From Emmonsiellopsis sp. PD_33 (lineage: Eukaryota; Ascomycota; Eurotiomycetes; Onygenales; Ajellomycetaceae): a DNA stretch of 64,000 bases. Each line of letters begins with the position of its first letter. Position 1 is the first letter of the stretch. Shown here piece after piece: positions 22,559 to 33,175 of the stretch. The notes beneath the pieces were generated by a model, which searched no databases, was not told the origin of the DNA, and saw nothing but the letters and a program-made list of their open reading frames with translations. The DNA lies in assembly GCA_032988165.1 (NCBI GenBank), contig JANTQF010000137.1:1-64000 (forward strand), in the 5' to 3' direction. The translations under genes were made by a program, and so were the position numbers.

Positions 22559-24322
22559 CTAGTGTCGCTCTGCGCTCTCCCCAACCGTGTATCCCCGCGC
22601 AATTCCACTGCGTCCTTCAGCAACCGCCGTGCCCTCGTCCCCATCTTCCTCGTATCGGATATCAAAATCACTGCCCAGTCCCTGCCATGTCCTTTGCGAA
22701 CGAAGAAACTCCGCCCCTGGCGATACAACCCCGCCGATAGTGGCCAGTTCTCCATTTGTTCTCTTTGTTAGAGCGCTGGATCCGACAGGTTGTGATGATC
22801 GTGTGCGGTTGGTGCTTGTAGCCACCGATGGCGAGGAGGTTTGCATAGGACGGGTGCTAGATACAGAGATGTAGCGTCCGGTGCGCAGATCGAATTCTGG
22901 CGGGGCGGACTCTTCCTCAGAAATTTCACCTCCATCATCCTCGCCATTTGCAACATCCGTGGCCGTGTCATCTATGCCAGCCTCATCTCCGGAGGTTCCC
23001 TGCTTCTCCCCGCTCTCGCGAGCCTTCTCGGAATCTAGAATAGTCTGATAATCACTTCGCCATTCACCAGTCCACACCCGATCCTCATCCCTTTTCAACG
23101 CCAGTTCCAATTCATAAGGCGTGATAACCGGCTTCCAAAAATCCTTACTATCCACAAGTGAACTTTCCCAGCACCCAATGACCACCCATCCGCCGATTTC
23201 ACTAAAGTTTGCAACCTTAGCCGCATTCAATTTGCCAACGACGAACATGTAGCTTTTCTTGCCAGCCGCGGCGATCTGCGCCTTGACGTGCTCAACTATG
23301 TGGAGGTAGTTTTTAACGCTAAGCGTGTTGATAAGGATGCCGAAAATGGGAACGGTGCTGAGACGGGTAAGAATGGCGTAACGGCGACGCAGGGCCATGG
23401 CAGTTGAGGCGAGAAGAGGCTTAGGGCTAGTCGTCGATGGCGGCTCCGATTCTGACTCCTGGTCCGTAGGATAAATATGGATCGCAGCCACTCTCGATGA
23501 CAGCGTTAGTAGCAAGGCAGTCGGGGGATCCGAGATGTGAAATAGCTGCCATTCCTGCAGGGACTCGGGCTTCTCTCGAACGGAATCGGGAACCGTCCTA
23601 TTCGGTATTGGAGAAGACGGGTCATGCAACAATGAGGTAGCAAACAGGTTTGTATATCCCTCCCGCTCCAATTTGGAGGTTATGGTCTCCACATGGTCTG
23701 CAAACGTGACGTCCGCCACAACCACCACTTTTTCCTCCCTATTTGGATATGTCTCCTTAAACGCCGCAACCACACGGTCCACATCCAGTTGCCTGTGCGT
23801 GAAAACATAGATCACAGGTAATCGCGCCGTAGGCGATAAGCACGCTCGTCCGTAATGCACAACCACATCCGCATCCACATGCTCAGCGGCAACCTCATCC
23901 ACGCAACAAGTTCCATACGACGTATCAGCAAGAATATATAGCCGCGGGTCATCAATATGCGCATTCGCAACTGCCTCTGTAACTTCATCCACTTTCTCCT
24001 TGCTCGGCCCATCACCTGTAAAATCCGTAGCAAGTTCCTCTTTATTCACTGGCGCGGCTCTCTCCTTCGAAGTAAGCCCGCGACTCAGCAGCTGAAACAC
24101 CTGCGGGGCATCCGGAAGCATCTCATCGGGGAACTGCAGAGCTATCCGTTGCCATCTGCCCTGTTTAATCTCTTTGATGGTCCGGTCGATGTCGTAGGTA
24201 ATGCGGAGTTCATCGTCGGAAAGTTTGCGTGATGCGGAGGGTGGAGCGGGGTTTTCGGAGGCCTCGAAGATATGCGTGTCCGGGGTGGAGAGCACGGGGG
24301 GTGCTTCCAAAGGGGTTGCCAT
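22559..24322 (-). CDS. DPH2: Diphthamide biosynthesis protein 2
   Basis: Single exon of 587 aa from ATG 24322. Dph2 pairs with Dph1 in a radical-SAM-like iron-sulfur enzyme that transfers the 3-amino-3-carboxypropyl group of SAM to a histidine of translation elongation factor 2, the first step of diphthamide synthesis in the cytosol. Visible signatures are the N-terminal RIALQFPDEML, the segment LADTSYGTCCVDEVAAEH with cluster-ligand cysteine candidates, HYGRACLSP, and a middle FGILINTLSVKNY region. The C-terminal part includes the WTGEW...ILD segment and an acidic linker, and ends with the Arg-Thr-Trp-Gln-Gly-Leu and SGIARGY motifs common in fungal Dph2. Length is typical. The same-strand neighbours are separate transcription units. 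Confidence 0.93.
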   Translation of the reverse strand: MATPLEAPPVLSTPDTHIFEASENPAPPSASRKLSDDELRITYDIDRTIKEIKQGRWQRIALQFPDEMLPDAPQVFQLLSRGLTSKERAAPVNKEELATDFTGDGPSKEKVDEVTEAVANAHIDDPRLYILADTSYGTCCVDEVAAEHVDADVVVHYGRACLSPTARLPVIYVFTHRQLDVDRVVAAFKETYPNREEKVVVVADVTFADHVETITSKLEREGYTNLFATSLLHDPSSPIPNRTVPDSVREKPESLQEWQLFHISDPPTALLLTLSSRVAAIHIYPTDQESESEPPSTTSPKPLLASTAMALRRRYAILTRLSTVPIFGILINTLSVKNYLHIVEHVKAQIAAAGKKSYMFVVGKLNAAKVANFSEIGGWVVIGCWESSLVDSKDFWKPVITPYELELALKRDEDRVWTGEWRSDYQTILDSEKARESGEKQGTSGDEAGIDDTATDVANGEDDGGEISEEESAPPEFDLRTGRYISVSSTRPMQTSSPSVATSTNRTRSSQPVGSSALTKRTNGELATIGGVVSPGAEFLRSQRTWQGLGSDFDIRYEEDGDEGTAVAEGRSGIARGYTVGESAERH

Positions 24323-24644
24323 GATTTCTGCGGGATGAACAATCGATATAACGGGTGGCTGGGGGGGTTATATATGGTTATCCGGCCACACGGCGTTGAA
24401 ACATCGAAATCGTCGGATTTCGACGGCGGGGTTTGTCAGAGAAAATATGATGTTCAGGCACTAAAACTGCTAAGATGGTAGCTAAGGGCTCCCGAAACCT
24501 TAGTTAACTAGTTTATCTTATCTGATCAGATCTTCAAACCTTAAAAGGATGACATCAACACCAAAATCATGTCCAAATTCTGGCTAGAATAAATTCAAAG
24601 CAGACATGATAAAAAATATCTATCGAAGCCCAATACATAGCTCT
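24323..24644. other. Intergenic region upstream of DPH2
   Basis: About 320 bp containing the DPH2 promoter. Nothing specific is recognised. Confidence 0.4.
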
Positions 24645-25014
24645 ACAAATCTGCCCTCCGTGACCCGTCTCCTCAAAAGTCGGCGTCATCTCGCTACCCG
24701 CATACGTCGTCGGGATACGGAAGTGCGGCAATCCCGTGCGTCTACTAATTGCCTTGCCCAGCCCAATGCCGCCGATTGAAATGATACTATCAGCGCCCAG
24801 GGAGTTTTCCGTCACGTGGGGGAGCGTGTGCATGACTGCTTCGGAAAATACGCTGTCGATTTGGCCATTGAAAGGGTCTGAGGGAGGTGGATTTCTCCCC
24901 TTGGCCAGGGGTGGAGAGGAGGACGGCGCACGGGATTTCTATAGGGAGTGAGGAGAGAGTTCCCCCGGCGAAGATTATGCGGGAGGGGTTGGAATTTTAT
25001 TCAAAAGATTCCAT
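24645..25014 (-). pseudogene. Decayed 5' fragment of a maleylacetate reductase-like (iron-ADH family) gene
   Basis: On the minus strand from ATG 25014 the conceptual reading is recognisably the N-terminal part of fungal maleylacetate reductases, which reduce maleylacetate to 3-oxoadipate in hydroxyquinol/resorcinol catabolism. The family segments NPSRIIFAGGTL, GADSIISIGG, LGKAIS.RTGLP and IPTTYAGSEMTP are all present. It is broken: an in-frame TAA follows codon 5, the frame shifts by one base near 24860, a helix before the GADSIIS segment is missing, the glycine-rich dinucleotide-binding loop is shortened, and homology stops near 24645, so about two thirds of the protein is absent. The remaining intact frame is 88 codons (24567-24833). 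It is a relic and cannot make an active enzyme. Confidence 0.78.
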
Positions 25015-25455
25015 GGTCATTTTTACTTCTTTTTCCTATTCCCTATTGTCTTTGCTTTCCATCCTTGTTTGGAGGTCGATTTTGTTAGGGTTAGGACTTT
25101 ATGAATGGATGCCGGATTTCAGATAGCCGAGAGTTGAGAGTACTAATATTAGCCGGACACAGCATAGCCGATCGCCAGTCAAATGTTGCTCAGCCATACC
25201 AAACACTATCCTCTCTAGATATTATCCTTTTTAGGTTTGAATGAACCGCCCCTTTGTCAATAGTGGATCTATTCAAGAAGATATGGGGCCCATAAACGGA
25301 GACACGGCTCCAGGTATTCGAATTCACAACATATCTGGCTGCATAAATCATTCATACATTGCATCCTTTTTTCTGTCCGCTGCACAATGAAGGAGGAAAA
25401 AGCGATGGGATGCCCCGGGTATCAAATGAGATATATAAGAACAAGATGGCCAAGC
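25015..25455. other. Intergenic region between MAR relic and JIP5
   Basis: 441 bp; no coding region recognised. It should contain the JIP5 3' UTR. Confidence 0.45.
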
Positions 25456-26912
25456 TCAATCCAGGTCCTTAAACGCCATGACATGCGGAGCACCACTTTT
25501 ATCCTTTCCCTTGCCCTTCTTTCTCTTCTTCCGCTTTCCCTTACTCTCCTTGTCACCACCGTCACTAGCGTCACTGTCATCGTCACTCCCAAGGAATCTT
25601 TTGCCAGCCCGCTGTCCGTCATCATCATCATCATCATCATCGCTATTATCATCCATTCCGCTATCGTCATCTTCTTCTTGCTCCACAGCCTCATGCCAAA
25701 CCTTGACAATAGACCCACCGCCACTAATCATTCGGCCTCCCACATCGAATCCCAAACCAGCAACGCCCTCCAGTTCATCATGCACAAGGCTAGAGACCAC
25801 CTTGTTATTTCCAAGTTGAACAAACTTGACAACACCATCCGATTGTCCGACGGCGACCACTTTTCCTTTCCCAAGATCATCAGGGAGCACGCTCAAAACC
25901 TCGAGCGATTCGCCTCCATCAGGCTTTCGATCGACGATGACTCTCTCATCTTGATCATCCCAAGCCCCCTTCTCCCAAAGCGTGAGCACTCCACTAGCTC
26001 CGCCGACAATCAGCTTTTCTCCCTTACTTGTGCCCCCGGCTTTCAAGCCAGAGACATATGTTGAACTAACAAGCTCCTCTTCTTGGTCCTCACTACGGAC
26101 TAAAACCCCCCTGCGTAAATCTGTTAGGGCGATTGTAGTACCACCGGTGGTGATCCACTGCTTGCTGAAACCCGAAGTACTCGTCTCTGATGGCGGGAGG
26201 GGCGTAAGAGAAGAAATATAGTCGTCGTGTGGGTAGTGGGTTTGCTGTGGTCTTGCTGAAACTGCGGAGGCGGGTACGCGCAGGTCAAAAAGATGGAGAG
26301 CACCAGAGTCTGTGGAGAGAAGGAGGGTCTCTGGCGAAAGAGCGTGGATCACAGTTGGAGGGTCGTGGCGTCGTTGCGAGCTATCATAAAGGCGAGACTT
26401 AGCTCAATATCCAGGGACAGTGGAGAACGTTCGGTTGCCCATAATCAATCAGTCAATCCTTGACGAAACAATCAGGTCCCAAGGTATGTCAAGGAACACT
26501 GTATGATAAACCAAACTCAAAGCAACAGGGAACTCGAAATGTAGCACAACGAGCCGAATGCCTATTCGTACCTTTCGCCAACTCTCGGAATGGCAATTTT
26601 TAAATCGACCATTCCGGTCTCAGTCTTAGCAGCTTTCACCAACCCATCAGTCCCAGCGGAATACAGAGTCTCCCCATCAATCCCAAATCCTAAGCATCGA
26701 CAGCTCCCCTTGTGTCGTCTTGTGCGCCAAGCAGTATCGATATGTCCAAAGCCGCTTTTGGGTGCGCCCGGCTCCCCATTGCTAGTAGGAGGGATGCGGA
26801 AAGTCTGAACATGGCCTGACGAAAGACCAACAGAAACAAGGGGCTCTGTGGGATGGATTGCTTGCGCGAAGAGGTCGGAGGACAGAGGGAGACTGCACAC
26901 GGTGTCGAACAT
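25456..26912 (-). CDS. JIP5: WD-repeat ribosome-biogenesis protein Jip5
   Basis: Two exons on the minus strand, 26572-26912 and 25456-26380, joined through a GTACGA donor and TAG acceptor (AG + C making Ser), giving 421 aa. ATG 26912 is preferred because the frame extends upstream only from a TTG. The N-terminus MFDTVCSLPLSSDLFAQAIHP and the following VSVGLSSGHVQTFR are hallmark Jip5 segments. WD40 blades follow to about residue 320 (LLSTDSGALHLFDLR, VGGASGVLTLWEKG, VGQSDGVVKFVQLG). The tail is acidic, including an Asp run encoded by (ATC)n, and ends with a Lys/Arg-rich block and the conserved MAFKDLD-type end. The yeast protein is nucleolar and needed for 60S subunit formation. Confidence 0.92.
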
Positions 26913-28632
26913 TTTTTTTTTCTCGTTGGAGGGCAAGATGAGTCTTTAGCTGCGGGAGGTGTGGGTGAGGAATAGTAGGCTCAAGAGGGAGAGAAAAAGG
27001 AATTAGTAGGTGTCCCCCAAGGTAATTCGATGTGGCCTTATAGTCCAAAGACAATTGATGCCGTGCTCGTTCAGCTCGGTGTTGTTGTTTCTGGCAAGCT
27101 TCAAGCTGAAGTCAACCAAATATCGCACTGAGAGCCGCCAAATTTCAAGCTCGTCCCGGCCCGTCCATTGATCCGCTCGGCAGTTGGATCTTGCTCAACA
27201 TCAACCTTCAATTAGTTCTGATGCCGGGATACTACAAAACACTTTACAATTCGCATATCACTTTGTCGGATTCAGCTAACTAGCTCCAATAATGCTAGTT
27301 TCATGACATGCTGCTCAAACCTACCAGTTCAGTTTTGTCATCAACTTCTCCCCAGCGTCATTTCTGACCCTATCCTCAATTTCAGGTCGGCCTCCTGAAG
27401 CATGCCTCTGGCATTGGACTAGAATGATTCTTTCTATATTAAAGTACTGGGGTGTCACTGGTTTCATTGATTCTTATAAGGTAGCTGAATACAAATACCG
27501 GTTGTTATTCCAGCACTCCTCAGAATATCCGAAAGGCATACAATCCCAACTTGGAATTCAATACGCCTCCTTTCTCTTGCAGAGCGAGGACTTTACCTAG
27601 ACTGAGGAGAATACTTTCCCCCGCGGAATACGGTTCACTTAGCTCTTACTCACGTTTTGTCTTTTTAGCATTTACGTCTGCTCCCTCACATTTCAATCAG
27701 ATTAATCCTTCCGTCCACCAACTCGAGGCATGATTTATATATCTGTCCACCAGGCACTGGATCGAGGGTAGTTATTGCAAGGAACCGGCCCATAGTGCCC
27801 AATTCCTAGCTATTCAACGGAGACGCTTCATTTGTCCGCCTGCCACCCAAAAACGGGGTGAGATTATAAAAGAAAATGTCCTTCTCGTCCACGGATGCCT
27901 TGCCATTTCCCAGCCAGTTCGCGGGAGTTGGCTCAAACGGAGCGCCTGTCTTCTCAATGCAAGTCAGAACACCGTCTATTGCGGGTCCTATCCAGTATGC
28001 TTCGGGAGTTCATAACAGCGTTCTTGATATGCCAGGCCTTGGGAACCCGACCCTTCCCAATGGGGGCACTCTTGCATGGATTGATAGTTGCAGGCGACGC
28101 ACTGTTCAACGGTATCGGCAATGCTTGAACTGTGTCTATGCTATCCTCAAGATCACCAAACTTCCCACGTACTCAGAACAAAGCCCGTCGTCACCATGCA
28201 TCATCGACCCCGCAACTACAGAGCACACATGCTTGTTGTTGTAAGGAACGCACACACGCCAGCCATCCCCCGTACAGATTTGTGTACGGGGAAAGAGACT
28301 ACACAACCATTACCTCAACTACTCTCGAAATCTGGAAATGCCGTCCCCAAATGCACGGAGGATTTTCCGTTTTTTCAACTTAGTAGCCGTGACCAAAGGG
28401 GAGTTTGCCAGAAGTTAATACTACTCTTAATAATGGGAATAGTTCGCTTTATTTTAGCTCGACTGGAGAATTCTCAATGGGACACATAGTCAGTGCTGAG
28501 TGAACCCCGATTGTGTTTCTACGATCTTTCTAGAAAATCTTTGCTGATCCATCCCTGCAGTTCCGGGGGAAACTTGCTTCGTCAGCCATATTATCCGTGG
28601 CGCATATTCACCATGCGGAGAATACTCCACGG

Positions 28633-28678
28633 TTCCTTAGGGAAAGCCTAAAGGGCCAAAGTTTCAATTCCTTAGGGA
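28633..28678 (+). repeat. Direct pair of TTCCTTAGGGA
   Basis: Two identical 11-mers at 28633-28643 and 28668-28678, 35 bp apart start to start, about 0.75 kb upstream of the mannanase start. They could be regulatory or fortuitous. Confidence 0.35.
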
Positions 28679-29005
28679 CAGCGTGAGTCCGGGATTAGCG
28701 CCGCTAGGCAAGTTTTGTCAAGGAGCCAAGGCCGTGTATTCGAGGCTTCGAGCCGATATTCAAACGTTTTCCCGCGAATTTAATCGACTTGCATGCCGAA
28801 TGAAACACTGGACCGCGGGGTATGTATGACCTCCGTTCCCGACAGGAAAGCCACCATAGGGCAGTGGTGCGAGTCATCAAGCTAACCATTCGAAGACCCA
28901 GCCAGTTCCAGTGAACTTAGCGGCAACTTATTGGAACTACGTTTCATCAAGTTCTACAGTTTTCGCTATCCACGAATTTACTCATTATATTCATCCCTTT
29001 TGGGT

Positions 29006-29019
29006 CGGCGGGGACGCCG
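29006..29019. promoter_or_regulatory. CGG-N8-CCG site, candidate ClrB/ManS-type binding site
   Basis: CGG (29006-29008) and CCG (29017-29019) are separated by exactly eight bases, about 407 bp upstream of the mannanase ATG. This spacing is the reported recognition pattern of the ClrB/ManR-type Zn2Cys6 regulators of cellulase and mannanase genes in Aspergillus. By chance about one such site is expected per 4 kb. Confidence 0.3.
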
Positions 29020-29057
29020 CTCACATCCCAGCAAGACATCCTCCGCTTTATTTCTAC

Positions 29058-29078
29058 CTAAATATTTGAAATATTTAG
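29058..29078. repeat. Perfect 10-1-10 palindrome
   Basis: CTAAATATTT-G-AAATATTTAG: both arms match perfectly around a single central G. It is a possible hairpin or dimeric protein-binding site about 350 bp upstream of the mannanase. Confidence 0.6.
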
Positions 29079-29336
29079 AAGATTTTGCACCGTTTGGTGG
29101 AATGCGGCTGGCAGCAACCAGTGATACCCGACATGTGCTGAGCCATGCAAAGCACGATGTCCCACCAAACCCCTTGTTTTGAGCCCCGGGTTCCTTAAAT
29201 CGCAAATTAACTAGGCCTTCCTAGGCGAATCAGATATGGGTTCGGCAGATCATATCAAATTTGACACGGACTGATTTTATCCCTGTCTCCCGTTCTCGTT
29301 TTTATACAAGCCCACTCACTACCTTGTTCTAGAAGG

Positions 29337-29344
29337 TATATATA
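29337..29344 (+). promoter_or_regulatory. TATA box of the mannanase gene
   Basis: TATATATA lies about 85 bp upstream of ATG 29426, a normal distance for a fungal secreted-enzyme promoter. Confidence 0.6.
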
Positions 29345-29425
29345 CTGGGTGATGTCCCTGCTGGATGGGATGTTTTCATATCTGTCGCAGATCGTACTCG
29401 AGCCTATTCCGTCATACTGTTCATC

Positions 29426-30756
29426 ATGAAGCTCCCCGTTATCGGCGCTGCCTTCCTTGCAGGCCTAGCTTTCGCCGCACCGGCAGTCACCTCAGAGCAT
29501 CACGTCACAAAGAGACAGGCAATCACGAACTTTGCCGGAACCAATGCATACTGGCTTCCATTCTTGACAAATGATGCAGACGTTGAGACGGCGTTCGCAG
29601 CGTACGGCCTCTTCTTTCCCTTTCCGCCCAATTGCCATTAGAAAATTGTTAAGAGCCACATGGGAACTCTCGGGATAGGGAAGAATCATGTAGCAACTCT
29701 AGCTGACACATCCTGGAATTACAGTATAGCAGATGCTGGATTGAAGGTCGTTCGAACATGGGCATTTAACGACGCTACATCATGTAGCGGTGTTTATTTC
29801 CAGTGCTGGAGTGATGGAACTCCAACGATCAATACTGGTGCTGACGGTTTGGAACGACTTGATGTTGTTGTTCAGACGGCCGAGAAGCATGGTATTCAAT
29901 TGATTCTGCCGTTTGGTACGTTATTTCTCACACGAAAGCAAGCCTCATTGTGTGAAATAGCTGACACAATTATACATAGTGAACAACTGGGGAGACTATG
30001 GTGGAATGGACGTTTATGTCAGCCAACTTGGCGGAGCGGGCCATGCTGATTTCTATACCAACGAAGCCATCCAAGCCGCATACACCAACTACCTTGACAC
30101 AATCGTAAACCGATACAAGGATTCGTCCGCCATTTACGGATGGGAGCTTGCCAACGAGCCCCGCTGCCAGGGATGCGAGACTTCAGTGATCACTGAATGG
30201 GCAAGGACCACCAGTGCACATATCAAATCCCTCGATTCCGCGCACTACGTCCTCCTGGGAGATGAAGGCTTTTTCAACGACCCAGGCAATCCATCATACC
30301 CATACCAAGGCGGCGAGGGTATTGACTTTGTCGCCAACCTGGGTATCGAAACTCTCGACGTCGGAACTATCCATCTCTACACCGAGAGCTGGAGCCAGAC
30401 ATACGAATGGGGCAGCCAGTGGATTGCCGACCACTCGGAAGCATGTGTTGCAGCAGGCAAGGTCTGCATTCTAGAGGAATATGGCGTCCCAGAGGATGGA
30501 GAGCCCAGAAACACGTGGATGAATGCATGGCACGAAACCCTTAACAACAGCCCAGGTATTCCTGCTGACATGTACTGGCAATTTGGATTGGAATTGAGCA
30601 ACGGTCCAACCCATGATGATACGGTATGTTCTTCTTCCATTCAGTCGTTTGACCTATATTGTGAGATAGTCTGACATCGTAAATCAGTACACGATCTACA
30701 ATACCGATGACAACTTCCAGGCGCTTGTGGTTGACTGGACAGCCTCGCGAGCATAG
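29426..30756 (+). CDS. Secreted endo-beta-1,4-mannanase (GH5, subfamily 7-like)
   Basis: Four exons, 29426-29601, 29725-29915, 29980-30623 and 30688-30756, give 359 aa with every junction preserving frame. Residues 1-18 form a signal peptide and a Lys-Arg site near residue 30 (HHVTKRQ) suggests Kex2 processing. The mature enzyme begins with NFAGTNAYWLPF and contains GLKVVRTWAFND, NNWGDYGGMDVYV and the catalytic acid/base in YGWELANEPRC (Glu182). The nucleophile is in CILEEYGVP (Glu288/Glu289). The enzyme hydrolyses internal linkages of mannan and galactomannan outside the cell. There is no carbohydrate-binding module, and the length is right for the catalytic domain alone. Regulation by plant-polysaccharide inducers is suggested only by the upstream CGG-N8-CCG site. 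Confidence 0.93.
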
Positions 30757-31750
30757 GCACAAGTCTGTATCTGGGGGACTATCAGATGGGATAAGCAGAT
30801 TCCACCATGATAGGAAACCACTTGTGGGATTTTCCATGTCTTTTTAACTGTATATACTTTCTCCCGAATTCGTCAGGTAATTGACGGCTCAACAATCGAA
30901 AAAGAGTGACATGGCATATTCTTTACATTCTGCTGCGGAATATCCCGCCAACTGTGTCGAATCGTGCCCGTACATCGCGTGCTCTGGAGTAGTTTTGTCT
31001 GGGTTCGCCGCCAGGGTTCGAAAGTATTTCCCCTCACACACGAGAATAATAAAATTCGAAACAACCATGACAGCACTGGGTGACGATAAACGGGGAAGAC
31101 GCCAGACGGGGGTTGGTCGATTTCAAAGTCCGCCTGGCGATATTTCAAGGTTTGCTGTCGCTGCCCTGGGCTTTTTTAACCAGTCCCAATTGGCCCGCTC
31201 AACAGCTGAGCTTCAAGATTAGCTCAAGATAGCCTATGAACGATCACCACCGATGATCCAAGCTAACGAGCTTCAATAGATCCGTTAATTCTGCAGAGAT
31301 CGCCCTCGATATCACACTGGACTCTCCACAGTGCAGAACTATTTTCCTCCACACAACACCTGATTCGACTGCAACAATGGCCGAAAATTGAGGCTACCCA
31401 ACGATTGGACTATTGTTTCCGCCGTCTGCAAACACAGCTCCATTGTGCGACGGAGTCTGCCAATGGCTTCCGAATTCAGAGCTGACTGTGACACCTCGAT
31501 GATTCCCTTTGGCGTTTCTTCAGCGGGCGGCAGCCCGCAGGGCGGACATGTGGAGTAATCAGCTCGCTGTTTGTCTTCGCTCCTTTTTATGCCCTCCGTC
31601 GAGAAGCTTCCTTGTCCGATGTGTTTTTAAGACAGGCGGCCTCCCTCCCTCTCTCTGAGATTTTATGACTGTGTATGATTTTGACTTGAGACCGCGTGAT
31701 ATATACACTCCCCTGAGCCTCACTCAATTCATCTCTTAATTTTCAGGAAA
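30757..31750. other. Intergenic region
   Basis: About 1 kb between the mannanase and the P450. No coding region is convincing (a 113-codon frame at 30881 lacks content). The P450 promoter with an ATATATA element at 31699-31705, about 50 bp before the start, lies at its end. Confidence 0.5.
31699..31705 (+). promoter_or_regulatory. TATA-like element of the P450 gene
   Basis: ATATATA about 50 bp upstream of ATG 31751; position fits a core promoter element. Confidence 0.4.
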
Positions 31751-33175
31751 ATGGCCACTCCAATCCCAGGGCCTCCAGGGGTTCCCCTCTTGGGGAATGT
31801 TTTTGATATCAACACGAAGGATACATGGGGATCACTACGAACTCTCGCGGACAAATACGGTATGTTGACAGTGTTTACAGCTTGATAGATAGGTGCTGAT
31901 AGCATGACAGGGCCAATCTTTAAAGTAAAGGCTCTCGGCCACCAGATAGTCTTCATCGGCAGTGCGGCCCTGCTCGAGGAAATATGCGACGAGCGACGAT
32001 TCCGCAAATGCGTTACGGGCCCTGTGGTTGAGATTCGTGCGCTTGTGCATGACTCCCTCTTTACCGCCTACCATCATGAGGACAGTTGGGATGTAGCACA
32101 CCGGATCATGGCTCCGATGGTCAGCCCATCATCCACAGAAGGCCTTATGGCACAGATGAACGAGCAGATAGCAAAGCTCACGGCAAAATGGACTGCAACG
32201 GAAAACCAACGCATTGATGTAACTAACGACCTTCAGCGCCTCGATCTCCAAACTGGCATCGCATGTTACTTCAATCAGTCTGTCGATTATATGGACGGCC
32301 CCGCGCCGCCCGTGATCGCCGCCATGAACAATGCCACCCTCGAGGCAATGAAGAGGCCCTCCCGCCCAAAAATCCTCACTCGCCTTCTACACCAGCGGAA
32401 ATTCAACAAGGACATCAACACATTGCGTACCTTCGCCGCAGAAATCATAGCGAACCGAAAATCCGAACTCACCCCCAAGGCCGACATGCTTAATGCGCTC
32501 ATGAACACCTCTGATCCAGTATCAGGCTCAACGCTTGGGGAGGAACGAGTGATTGACGAAATAATCACCATCTTCATCGGCTCCGCTACAGCCCCCTGCC
32601 TCGTCTCGTTTGCGATATACTACCTGCTTCAGAACACCGAGGAAATCACCAGAGCTCGCGATGAGATTGAATCCATCCTCGGCCCTGAGGACGAAATCAC
32701 CCCAACCAATATATCCCAGTTCAAATACTGCGAAGCAATCCTCCGAGAAGCTTTCCGTCTCTCCGCCGTCGCGCCAGGGTTCAACATCGAGCCCATCCCG
32801 TCCGACGAACCAGGCAATGTAACGCTCGCAGATGGAAAGTACGAGGTACCCAGAAACCAGGCAATGATTGCCGTTCTCCACGCCGTGAACCGTGATCCCG
32901 ACGTCTTCGATGACCCCGAATCTTTCAAACCAGCACGGATGTTCGGGGAAGCCTACGACAAGCTACCGTCAGGCGTGAAGAAGGGGTTCGGAAATGGGAA
33001 ACGACAATGTTTTGGAAGATACCCTGCGTGGCAGTGGTCCCTTCTCACGCTGATTGGCATTTTGAGAAGGGTGGATTTGATATCTGCAGATAAGGAGTAT
33101 AAATTGAAGCAGAATGGGGCGTTTTGTTTGGCGCCGCTGGAGTTCTTTGCTTTGGCTAGTCCGAGGGCGATTTAG
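31751..33175 (+). CDS. Stand-alone cytochrome P450 resembling the heme domain of CYP505 (P450foxy) enzymes
   Basis: Two exons, 31751-31859 and 31911-33175 (51-nt intron), 457 aa. It starts directly with the Pro-rich PIPGPPGVPLLGN and has no membrane anchor, as in CYP505/P450-BM3-like soluble heme domains. Along its length it tracks that family: LADKYGPIFKV, CDERRFRK, DSLFTAYHHEDSWDVAHRI, an ExxR motif (EAFR), FKPARMF in place of the usual PER motif, and heme loop FGNGKRQCFGR with ligand Cys403. CYP505 enzymes normally continue into a flavin reductase of about 600 residues; here translation stops after the heme domain and the next 700 bp show no reductase. The I-helix reads IGSATAPC (about residues 258-266), lacking the acidic residue of the normal Ala-Gly-x-Glu-Thr-Thr oxygen-activation motif. 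The substrate cannot be predicted. Confidence 0.9.

Larger units (their letters stand above)
26937..29425. other. Gene-poor region upstream of the mannanase
   Basis: About 2.5 kb. The first few hundred bases are the JIP5 promoter. A 122-codon frame at 27876-28244 and others are not convincing. Features seen are a repeated TTCCTTAGGGA (28633-28643 and 28668-28678), a CGG-N8-CCG site (29006-29019), a perfect 10-1-10 palindrome (29058-29078) and a TATA box (29337). Confidence 0.5.

Noticed and set aside
27876..28244. 122-codon frame upstream of the mannanase
   Set aside because: No recognised domain, no clear promoter or splice structure. It could be an eroded gene, but evidence is insufficient.
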